The position numbers and the translations under genes were made by a program. A stretch of 17,423 nt of DNA from CAXMST01 sp035267205 (lineage in GTDB: Bacteria; Actinomycetota; Thermoleophilia; Solirubrobacterales; 70-9): positions 1-17,423 of the forward strand of contig DATFLZ010000167.1 in assembly GCA_035267205.1 (NCBI GenBank), given 5' to 3'. Shown here piece after piece: positions 12,741 to 17,423 of the stretch (the stretch's first letter is position 1; every line of letters begins with the position of its first letter). Below the pieces are notes generated by a model. The model had not been told where the DNA came from and searched no databases. It was given only the letters and a program-made list of their open reading frames with translations.

Positions 12741-14105
12741 TCAGAGAACCGGCAGGTACTGCTCGATCTCGCCGGGGGTGACGCGAGCCCGGTAGTCATC
12801 CCATTCGTTGCGCTTGATCTCGATGAAGCGGTTGAACGTGTGCTCGCCGAGGATGCGCAGCATCAGCTCCGATTCAGCCGCGACCTCGACCGCCTCACCG
12901 AGGCTCTCGGGAAGCTTCTCGATGCCGCGCCTGGCGCGCTCCTCGGGGGTCAGGTGGTAGAGGTTCTGCTCCATGGGCTCGGGCAGCTCATACCCGTGCT
13001 CGATCCCCTCCAGTCCGGCCTGCAGCATTCCGGCGAAGCAGATGTAGGGGTTGCAGGCGGGATCGGGGCATCGCAGCTCGGCACGCGTGGCGTTCTCCTT
13101 GCCGGGGTGGTAGAGCGGCACCCGGATCAGGGCCGAGCGGTTGCGCCTTGACCAGGCCAGGTACGTGGGTGCCTCGTAGCCGGGCACGAGCCGCTTGTAG
13201 GAGTTGACCCACTGCGCGAACAGGGGCGCGATCTCACGCGCATGGCGGAGCTGACCGGCGATGAACGCCTTTGCCGTCGGACTGAGGAAGAACTGGTCAT
13301 CGGGGTCGTGGAAGGCGTTCTTGCCGTCGACCGACAGCGACTGATGCACATGCATCCCCGAGCCGTTCTCGTCGTTGAGCGGCTTCGGCATGAACGTCGC
13401 GTGCCAGCCGTTGCGCATGGCGTACTCCTTGACCGTGATCCGGTAGGTCATGCAGTCATCGGCCATCGCGAGCGCGTCCTTGTAGCGCATGTCGACCTCA
13501 TGCTGGGAGGGCCCAACCTCGTGATGGGTGTACTCGGTGTGGATGCCCATCTGCTCGAGGGCGAGGACCGTCTCGCGACGAGCGTCCGAGCCGGCATCGA
13601 GCGTGGTCAGGTCGAAGTAGCCGCCCTCGTCCAGGACCTCCGGAATCCCGCCCTCCGGCCTGGCGCTCCGGAAGTAATAGAACTCGAGCTCCGGCCCGAC
13701 GTTGTAGGCATCGAACCCGAGGTCCCGGGCGCGCTTGAGCGCACGCTGGAGAATCCAGCGCGGATCGCCCTCGTACGGCTGGCCACCGGGGACCTGCACA
13801 TCGCAGAACATCCGCCCGGTCGGCTTCTCATCGGGCCTCCAGGGGAGGATCGCGAACGTCGACGGGTCCGGCATCGCGATCATGTCCGATTCCTCGATCG
13901 GGTTGAAGCCGGTGATCGAGGAGCCGTCGAAGCCCATTCCGCCCTCGAGCGCATCGTCGAGCTCTGAGGCGTTGATCGAGAAGTTCTTGAGCTGACCGAG
14001 GACATCCGTGAACCAGAGCCGGATGAAGCGGACCCCTCGCTCAGCGACGAGGTCCCGCACGTCGTCGGCGGTCCGGGTCTGCACGTAGATCGAGTCCTCG
14101 CTCAC
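12741..14105 (-). CDS. glnA: Type I glutamine synthetase (GSI-alpha-like)
   Basis: ATP-dependent amidation of glutamate to glutamine, as a cytosolic dodecamer. The 454-aa protein carries every GSI landmark: FDGSSITGF, NVGPELEFYYF, HHEVGPSQHEVD, the NGSGMHVHQSL ATP/metal region, NSYKRLVPGYEAP and NRSALIRVP. It resembles Bacillus-type GSI-alpha in length and in NLYHLTPEERARRGIEKLP, rather than the adenylylated GSI-beta enzyme. Where B. subtilis has FVRIEESDM, with the feedback-inhibition arginine, this protein has FNPIEESDM, so that residue appears to be Pro. GTG 14105 is chosen because GGAG lies just upstream and homology starts there; the longer frame to 14210 would enter the promoter palindrome. 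No GlnR or GlnE gene is in the window. Confidence 0.95.
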   Translation of the reverse strand: MSEDSIYVQTRTADDVRDLVAERGVRFIRLWFTDVLGQLKNFSINASELDDALEGGMGFDGSSITGFNPIEESDMIAMPDPSTFAILPWRPDEKPTGRMFCDVQVPGGQPYEGDPRWILQRALKRARDLGFDAYNVGPELEFYYFRSARPEGGIPEVLDEGGYFDLTTLDAGSDARRETVLALEQMGIHTEYTHHEVGPSQHEVDMRYKDALAMADDCMTYRITVKEYAMRNGWHATFMPKPLNDENGSGMHVHQSLSVDGKNAFHDPDDQFFLSPTAKAFIAGQLRHAREIAPLFAQWVNSYKRLVPGYEAPTYLAWSRRNRSALIRVPLYHPGKENATRAELRCPDPACNPYICFAGMLQAGLEGIEHGYELPEPMEQNLYHLTPEERARRGIEKLPESLGEAVEVAAESELMLRILGEHTFNRFIEIKRNEWDDYRARVTPGEIEQYLPVL

Positions 14106-14191
14106 TTCGCTCCGCTCATTGGGTTCGGTCGACTGCGCGTTGCGCTGCGGGCGCACGATAGTCGCTCGACTTGCATCCCGCCCCCCCGATC

Positions 14192-14197
14192 TGTATA
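14192..14197 (-). promoter_or_regulatory. Candidate glnA -10 box
   Basis: TATACA on the minus strand would start transcription near 14185, giving a leader of about 80 nt before GTG 14105. No good -35 lies 17 nt upstream. Instead an inverted repeat occupies that place, suggesting activation or repression by a bound protein. The leader can fold a small AGTC-GAGC-GACT hairpin. Confidence 0.45.
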
Positions 14198-14200
14198 AGT

Positions 14201-14217
14201 ACTTACGCAACGTAAGT
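14201..14217. promoter_or_regulatory. Inverted repeat in the glnA promoter
   Basis: ACTTACG-CAA-CGTAAGT is a perfect 7-bp inverted repeat immediately upstream of the glnA -10, between glnA and the divergent CMD gene. It extends imperfectly to AGTA/TTACT at the flanks. This AT-rich island in a GC-rich genome is a strong operator candidate, possibly for a nitrogen regulator. Confidence 0.55.
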
Positions 14218-14227
14218 TACTGGCTAA

Positions 14228-14248
14228 AAGTGAAGTAAAGGGTCACTT
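14228..14248. promoter_or_regulatory. Second inverted repeat between glnA and the CMD gene
   Basis: AAGTGA, 9 nt, TCACTT. It lies about 28 bp from the first palindrome, centre to centre, and 44 nt before the CMD start. It could be an operator for the CMD gene or part of a shared regulatory site. No convincing plus-strand -35/-10 pair is visible. Confidence 0.45.
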
Positions 14249-14291
14249 AACGGCCGGTAAAGCCAAAAACGGACCCCACGGAGTGCTCCAA

Positions 14292-14858
14292 ATGACTGTC
14301 AAGACCGATGTCTCCCGCTTCCACGTCCACGACGAACTGACGGCTCCGGAGGGCAGCGATCGCATGCTGAAGACGATCGTCGAGACCGGCGGCTCGATCT
14401 CCAAGCTGATCGGTGTGCTCGCCGGTGCCCCGAGGGTGCTGAGGGCGTTCGCGAAGATGCGCTCGGAGCTGCGCAACGGGGTCGTTCCCGAGCAGACGCA
14501 GGCGCGGATCGCACTCGCGGTGGCCGAACGGCGCGGCGACGGCTACAGCGTCGCTCAGCACGCGCGCACCGCGCGATCGCTGGGCCTCGGCCTGGATGAG
14601 ATCTCCCGGGCGCGGAGCTTCGACTCCACCGACGAGCGCGAGGCGCACCTGCTGAGGCTGCTCGGGGCGTCGATCGACGGCGACGGCCATCCGCCGCTGC
14701 ATCTGGTCGAGGAGGCCCGCGAGGCCGACTGGACCGACGAGCAGATCCTCGAGGCGCTCGGCCTCGTCGCCCTCAACGAATTTCAGAGCTTGATCGCCAA
14801 CGCCGGCGGCCTGCCGGTCGACCAGATCGACGCGGCGAAGCTGCCGGCCGCCGCCTGA
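14292..14858 (+). CDS. Carboxymuconolactone decarboxylase/AhpD-fold protein without active-site cysteines
   Basis: This 188-aa all-helical protein is of the CMD/AhpD-like family. The core helix region is RIALAVAERRGDGYSVAQHARTARSLGL (72-99) and the closing helices carry LGLVALNEFQSLIAN (156-170). The family's peroxidase members have Glu...Cys-x-x-Cys-x3-His, for example GCGYC. Here the aligned residues are Glu79, Asp83, Ser86 and His90 (GDGYSVAQH), so both redox cysteines are gone while Glu and His remain. AhpD-type thiol chemistry is therefore ruled out; a decarboxylase-like or unknown role is left. Start ATG 14292 has GGAG 8 nt upstream; GTG 14283 would overlap that site. It is divergent from glnA across a palindrome-rich region. 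Confidence 0.78.
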   Translation: MTVKTDVSRFHVHDELTAPEGSDRMLKTIVETGGSISKLIGVLAGAPRVLRAFAKMRSELRNGVVPEQTQARIALAVAERRGDGYSVAQHARTARSLGLGLDEISRARSFDSTDEREAHLLRLLGASIDGDGHPPLHLVEEAREADWTDEQILEALGLVALNEFQSLIANAGGLPVDQIDAAKLPAAA

Positions 14859-14925
14859 GGCGAGCCCCGAGGTCTCTCCCTGCCCTCGGGCCGCCGTTCG
14901 GGCGGGCGATCAGACCAGGAAAGCT

Positions 14926-14953
14926 GACGGACCACCCACGTGGGTGGTCCGTC
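14926..14953. terminator. 28-bp perfect palindrome after the CMD gene
   Basis: GACGGACCACCCAC is followed directly by its exact reverse complement, centred on CACGTG. It lies 67 nt after the CMD stop and 76 nt before the CAP-gene stop on the other strand, so it fits a bidirectional terminator for converging genes. Perfect symmetry with no loop also allows a protein-binding site, though none is expected here. Confidence 0.55.
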
Positions 14954-14958
14954 GCTGT

Positions 14959-14982
14959 GGGGCGGGGAAACGGCTCCGCCCC
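14959..14982. terminator. GC hairpin in the convergent gap
   Basis: GGGGCGG, a 10-nt loop, CCGCCCC: a 7-bp stem next to the 28-bp palindrome. Together with the hairpin at 15001 it makes a cluster of three stems between converging genes. Confidence 0.35.
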
Positions 14983-15000
14983 GGGCTTGGGCCCCGCGGT

Positions 15001-15019
15001 CCGGAGCCGTCGACTCCGG
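15001..15019 (-). terminator. Hairpin after the CAP-domain gene
   Basis: CCGGAG, a 7-nt loop, CTCCGG, ending 10 nt past the stop codon of the CAP gene. Likely the first termination stem for that transcript. No U-run. Confidence 0.45.
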
Positions 15020-15029
15020 GTTCGACGGG

Positions 15030-15593
15030 TCAGTCCTTGTAGCCGTAGTTCGTGGTGTAGGTAGCGGCGTCCCGGTTCCTGCCCTCGGGCGACCCCCAGA
15101 CGACGCCGATGCCGATGTGCTCGAACTTCCTCTGGAGGACGTTGTCGCGATGGGCGGGCGACTTCATCCAGGCCCTGACGATCCTCTTCGGCGATCCGAG
15201 GTAGTTCTCACCGTAGGCCAGGTTCTCACCGACACCCCAGTAGCAGTTGCAGGGCAGGTATCCGGCACGCTTGATCCGCTTGGCCAGATCCGGCTCGCCC
15301 TTGCAGCGGTGGGAGAAGCAGCGCTTCTTGACCATACGGCGAGAGTGCTTCTTGGCCGCCTTGCGCTGCTTTCTGTCCTTCTTGAGCTTGTCGAGCCCCC
15401 GCTTCGCGCGCTGCCTGTTGATGAGGCAGAGGATCGCCTTCTCGGCGCGCTTCTTCTTCAGCTCCAGCGGCGTGGCGTGGGCGCCCTTGCAGGCTGCATG
15501 AGCGACCCCTGCGCCTGCGGACATGAGGAGGATCGCGGTGACGATCGCGGTGAGGAAGACGGCGAGCAGTGGCTTGGTGTGAACCCCGGCCAT
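15030..15593 (-). CDS. Secreted CAP/SCP-domain protein
   Basis: This 187-aa protein has a signal peptide (MAGVHTKPLLAVFLTAIVTAILL) and probable cleavage after AHA (about residue 33). The CAP/SCP-like domain follows: LCLINRQRAKRGL (55-67), His83 in KKHSRRM, FSH (93-95), WGVGENLAYG (119-128), SPAHRDNVL (145-153), FEHIGIGVVWG (157-167) and the end TTNYGYKD. The CAP cavity residues His83, Glu123 and His148 are present. The mature protein has six cysteines (35, 56, 92, 97, 115, 117) and is strikingly rich in Lys/Arg (residues 46-110), which would favour binding to anionic wall polymers. It lies 210 nt downstream of the RlpA-like gene on the same strand. No Shine-Dalgarno is visible at a good distance from ATG 15593. 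Biochemical role of bacterial CAP proteins is unsettled. Confidence 0.88.
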   Translation of the reverse strand: MAGVHTKPLLAVFLTAIVTAILLMSAGAGVAHAACKGAHATPLELKKKRAEKAILCLINRQRAKRGLDKLKKDRKQRKAAKKHSRRMVKKRCFSHRCKGEPDLAKRIKRAGYLPCNCYWGVGENLAYGENYLGSPKRIVRAWMKSPAHRDNVLQRKFEHIGIGVVWGSPEGRNRDAATYTTNYGYKD

Positions 15594-15614
15594 GCCTCGG
15601 TGATCGGGCAGATC

Positions 15615-15635
15615 CCAGGATCGGACCAGGATCGG
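15615..15635. repeat. Two-copy 11-bp direct repeat upstream of the CAP gene
   Basis: CCAGGATCGG occurs at 15615-15624 and again at 15626-15635, a period of 11 bp or one helical turn. It lies 22-42 nt upstream of the CAP start codon in a 210-bp gap. A same-face binding site is possible. I see no clear promoter elsewhere in the gap (15594-15803). Confidence 0.4.
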
Positions 15636-15803
15636 TGTCGATGCTGGACCAGCGTCTAGGCGCGTGCCTGGACGAACGGTTGGCCAAGCCCGTCGCGCGG
15701 CCCGGCGCCTGGGGTGCCGGCTGCGGGCAATCAGCGCGGAGCGGCCGGATCACCACCCGAACGGGATGGCCGGCGAACTCGTCCTGGGAGCGCGGAGCCC
15801 CGC

Positions 15804-16511
15804 TCAGCGAATCGCGGCGGCGCGAACCTTGTCGGTGTACTTGAAGCGGAGCTTCTTGGCGGCGCGCTTGGTCAGGTCCCAGCTCGCGCCATGGGCGTAC
15901 GGGCCGCGGTCGATCACCTTGGTCCGCAGGAAGCGGCCCTTGTAGCGAACCGTCACCTTCGTCCCGCACGGAAGCTGCTTGTGGGCGACGCCCACGGTCT
16001 TGCGCTTGAGGGTCTGGCCGCAGGCCGTCCTGTTACCCCAGAACCCGGGGCCGTACCAGGTGGCGAGATCCTTGCTCATGCCCCTGACCAGCTTTCGCGT
16101 GGTCCGGCGATTGACGACGCCATCGTCGCTCAGGCCCTTGCGGCGCTGGAACTTGCTGACCGCGCGATCCGTCCGGTTCTTGAACTTCTTCCCCAGCGGC
16201 GCCTTCCGGGTGGACTTCTTGGCATTGAGCAGCCAGTTCAGGGTCTTGACGTCCTTCCCACAGTCGCCGAGGCTCAGAACGCGCTTGCCGAGGCGGGCCC
16301 TGTCGCACGACGTGGGCTGGGTCGCCTCCTCGCCGCCTGCGCCGATGCCACCGGCCGAGCCGTCGGCGCTGCTCGCCGCGGCCGCCAGCATGGCTACTAC
16401 CGCCATGACTACGGCCCACAGCGCGACCCGGTCGGGCCTGCTGCCTCCGGCCGCTGGGCCGGTACGCCTGGTTCTGGGTGCCACGTAGCGACGCGGCTGA
16501 TGCTCGAACAT
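15804..16511 (-). CDS. Membrane-anchored PG-binding + RlpA-like DPBB protein
   Basis: This is a 235-aa protein with an Arg-rich N-terminal segment (1-28), then a hydrophobic segment (29-47) that could be an uncleaved anchor or a signal peptide. A peptidoglycan-binding-1-like domain follows (77-142; RVLSLGDCGKDVKTLNWLL, AVSKFQRRKGLSDDGVV). The last part is an RlpA-like double-psi beta-barrel (149-222; ATWYGPGFWGNRTACG, GVAHKQLPCGTKVTV, VIDRGPYAHGASWDLTKRAA). The DPBB aspartates are Asp201 (DRGP) and Asp212 (WDLT); Cys164 and Cys182 may pair. Relatives act on or bind the cell wall (RlpA lytic transglycosylase, barwin/expansin fold); catalysis here is unproven. It is preceded by a c-di-AMP riboswitch, with AGAGAGAGAC as ribosome site 4 nt before ATG 16511. 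Confidence 0.88.
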   Translation of the reverse strand: MFEHQPRRYVAPRTRRTGPAAGGSRPDRVALWAVVMAVVAMLAAAASSADGSAGGIGAGGEEATQPTSCDRARLGKRVLSLGDCGKDVKTLNWLLNAKKSTRKAPLGKKFKNRTDRAVSKFQRRKGLSDDGVVNRRTTRKLVRGMSKDLATWYGPGFWGNRTACGQTLKRKTVGVAHKQLPCGTKVTVRYKGRFLRTKVIDRGPYAHGASWDLTKRAAKKLRFKYTDKVRAAAIR

Positions 16512-16525
16512 CGAAGTCTCTCTCT

Positions 16526-16675
16526 GACGCTTACGGGGTTAGCTGTCGGGCTCGCGCCTGAAAGAGCTGGCGCTACACGGGCATCAGCCCGCGATTCGCC
16601 CCTGATCCGGGTGGAACGTTGGTTCCCCCATTCCCCGCCCTATGTGCCTCTCGGCGTGGCGGGAACTCAGCGGTC
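16526..16675 (-). ncRNA. Cyclic-di-AMP riboswitch (ydaO/yuaA type)
   Basis: The minus-strand leader of the RlpA-like gene carries the conserved ydaO blocks in order. These are a 5' P1 strand CGCT with a TTCCCGCC/GGCGGGGAA hairpin, GGGGGAACC (16621-16629), GGGGCGAATCG (about 16592-16602), the GGGCTGATGCCC hairpin (16579-16590), and the near-invariant 3' block AGCTAACCCCGTAAGC (16529-16544) that closes P1 with the 5' CGCT. The ribosome site abuts the 3' end. In actinobacteria this class controls cell-wall hydrolase and resuscitation-factor genes, and c-di-AMP usually lowers expression. A -10 box at 16683-16688 puts the transcript start at about 16676, exactly at the aptamer's 5' end. Boundaries were placed by eye. 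Confidence 0.9.
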
Positions 16676-16682
16676 GCGCGGC

Positions 16683-16711
16683 AGCCTAGCAATTCCCCAG
16701 GCAGATTGCTA
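16683..16711 (-). promoter_or_regulatory. Promoter and inverted repeat ahead of the c-di-AMP riboswitch
   Basis: TAGGCT on the minus strand (16683-16688) is the candidate -10, with start near 16676. A perfect 7-bp inverted repeat, TAGCAAT at 16687-16693 and ATTGCTA at 16705-16711 with an 11-nt spacer, fills the space from -10 to -35, and no normal -35 is present. This suggests a second, protein-based control of the RlpA-like gene on top of the riboswitch. Confidence 0.5.
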
Positions 16712-16742
16712 ATCAATCACTAACAAATGCCCATCCGCACGA

Positions 16743-16775
16743 GGCCGGCTCCAACCGGCCCTGGCAGCCGCTGCC
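16743..16775. repeat. Two small hairpins after rnpB
   Basis: GGCCGG-ctccaa-CCGGCC (16743-16760) and GGCAGC-c-GCTGCC (16763-16775) lie between the rnpB terminator and the riboswitch promoter. They may back up termination. No other function is apparent. Confidence 0.35.
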
Positions 16776-16789
16776 GGTCGGTTCAGGGC

Positions 16790-16821
16790 AATAGAAAGGG
16801 CCCCCTCTGACGAGGGGACCC
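16790..16821 (-). terminator. Intrinsic terminator of rnpB
   Basis: On the minus strand GGGTCCCCTC (16812-16821), a 4-nt loop, GAGGGGGCCC (16798-16807), then TTTCTATT. This is a 10-bp stem with one G-T pair and a U-rich tail, placed right after the 3' end of RNase P RNA. It is the clearest intrinsic terminator in the window. Confidence 0.85.
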
Positions 16822-16825
16822 TATC

Positions 16826-17192
16826 CGTAGCGGGCCTCTAAGCCGGATCCTGTCTGGTGCGATCATCCATCTCCGGAGCGTGAGCCCCGGGGCCGCGTTC
16901 ACCGCGGTCCTGCGACCTACCTGGACCTCGCCGGGTCGGGTCGACGGTCCTGCTTGGCCTTGCACCGGGTGGGGTTTACCGAGCCGCCGCGTCACCGCGG
17001 CGCTGGTGCGCTCTTACCGCACCATTTCAACCTTGCCTGTTCGCGGCTCACGTGTGGCCGCGCCATCGGCGGTGTCTTTTCTGTGGCACTTTCCCGCGGG
17101 TTTCCCCGGGTGGGCGTTACCCACCACCCTTGCCCTTCGGTGTCCGGACTTTCCTCGAGGGGTTTCACCTCCCCCGCGATCGCATGGCCCGC
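16826..17192 (-). ncRNA. rnpB: RNase P RNA, bacterial type A
   Basis: This is the catalytic RNA of RNase P, which removes the 5' leader of pre-tRNA. On the minus strand the conserved blocks appear in order: GAGGAAAGTCCGGACACC, GGGTGGTGGGTAACGCCC, CAGAAAAGACACCGCC, GGTTGAAATGGTGCGGTAAG followed by AGCGCACCAGCGCC, GGTAAACCCCACCCGG and, near the 3' end, ACAGGATCCGGCTTA. Helix P1 is closed by GCGGGCC (17186-17192) with GGCCCGC (16830-16836), fixing both ends and a length of about 367 nt. It has a -10 box 7 nt upstream of the 5' end and a strong terminator. Open reading frames drawn across this region are spurious. Confidence 0.97.
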
Positions 17193-17199
17193 AAGGCCA

Positions 17200-17205
17200 A
17201 TGATA
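17200..17205 (-). promoter_or_regulatory. rnpB -10 box
   Basis: TATCAT on the minus strand is followed by 7 nt and the first base of helix P1 at 17192, the right distance for a start site. The region 17 nt upstream is GC-rich with no recognisable -35. Confidence 0.65.
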
Positions 17206-17252
17206 GGGCGCGGCCTCCCGGGCGCCGGCCCGGGGCCACAACCGGCCGACTC

Positions 17253-17423
17253 TCAGCTCAGACGCGCGCCACAGGAGCGGCAACCGTGCTGGGCGGTCAG
17301 CGCACCGCCGCAGACCGGACACTCGACCGGATGACCCGCCGTGAGCGCCGCCCAGGTCGTCAGAACCACCTCCTCGAGCCGTCGCCGGCTCTCGGTGGCC
17401 CGGGAGGCGTCCTGCGCCTGGTC
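17253..17423 (-). CDS. Zinc-ribbon protein, C-terminal part only
   Basis: A minus-strand frame enters from the right edge and ends at TGA 17253-17255, giving the last 56 residues. They show a charged helix (ESRRRLEEVVLTTWAALTAG) followed by a four-cysteine zinc ribbon at the very C-terminus: CPVCGG, 6-7 residues, CRSCGARLS. The start and any N-terminal domain are outside the window, so no product name is possible. A zinc-binding adaptor or nucleic-acid-binding tail is the structural expectation. It is 61 nt upstream of rnpB on the same strand, but rnpB has its own -10 box. Confidence 0.7.
   Translation of the reverse strand, partial: DQAQDASRATESRRRLEEVVLTTWAALTAGHPVECPVCGGALTAQHGCRSCGARLS

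Noticed and set aside
14106..14210. Upstream 35-residue extension of glutamine synthetase
   Set aside because: It would place the start inside the promoter palindrome, and the extension has no homology-like character. GTG 14105 has a ribosome site.
14186..14250. GlnR or TnrA binding site upstream of glnA
   Set aside because: The palindromes do not fit TGTNAN7TNACA, nor cleanly the actinobacterial GlnR pattern. Kept only as operators of unknown regulator.
16783..17334. Several open frames over the rnpB region on both strands
   Set aside because: The stretch is type A RNase P RNA with conserved blocks and closing helix P1; the frames are chance.
1..17423. Biosynthetic cluster or defence island
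   Set aside because: The ligase/MFS, SnoaL/flavoprotein and glycosyltransferase genes are in separate units with opposite strands. No PKS, NRPS, nuclease, toxin or mobile genes are present.
1..17423. CRISPR arrays, tRNAs, attachment sites, insertion sequences
   Set aside because: No regularly spaced repeats, cloverleaf sequences or transposase-like products were seen on either strand by eye.

Overview
This is GC-rich, densely coded bacterial DNA that looks like an ordinary chromosomal segment rather than a mobile island. I see no transposase, integrase, phage gene, CRISPR array or tRNA. The organism is most likely a high-GC actinobacterium. A deep-branching group such as Thermoleophilia/Solirubrobacterales is my guess from gene style only. 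Supporting signs are DUF4333-type lipoproteins, a long HPF of the mycobacterial RafH type, a cyclic-di-AMP riboswitch in front of a cell-wall gene, and several start codons sitting 6-8 nt after a TANNNT -10 box (leaderless transcripts).

Layout. 1-946 (minus): two tandem DUF4333-like lipoproteins, then a cupin gene cut by the window edge. 1079-3741 (plus): a short AMP-forming acyl-CoA synthetase translationally coupled to an MFS exporter. 3764-6371 (minus): a tightly overlapping three-gene operon of VOC ring-cleaving dioxygenase (MhqO/MhqE type), serine hydrolase (MhqD type) and glutathionyl-hydroquinone-reductase-type GST. It diverges from a MarR regulator (6482-6952), with two matching inverted repeats at the shared promoters. 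I read this as a quinone/electrophile detoxification module. 6979-8985: a YyaL/DUF255 thioredoxin-fold protein, followed by a 16-bp hairpin. 9106-10758: a SnoaL-like protein and an FAD/NAD(P) flavoprotein. 10782-11804 (minus): a GT4 glycosyltransferase. 11924-12700: a long ribosome hibernation factor with two C-terminal domains. 12741-14105 (minus): type I glutamine synthetase, divergent from a CMD/AhpD-fold protein that lacks both active-site cysteines (14292-14858); two palindromes lie between them. 15030-16511 (minus): a secreted CAP/SCP-domain protein and a membrane-anchored PG-binding plus RlpA-like DPBB protein.

The 741-bp stretch 16512-17252 has no protein gene. It holds the c-di-AMP riboswitch leader of the RlpA-like gene, the rnpB terminator, and the type A RNase P RNA gene (rnpB, minus) with its promoter. 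A zinc-ribbon protein gene runs off the right edge.

Most interesting points: the complete divergent quinone-response module with its paired TTGC-N4-GCAA operators; the c-di-AMP riboswitch on an RlpA-like wall protein; the cysteine-less CMD protein sharing a palindrome-rich promoter region with glnA; and a recurrent leaderless promoter pattern. No wholly unknown multi-gene system stands out.
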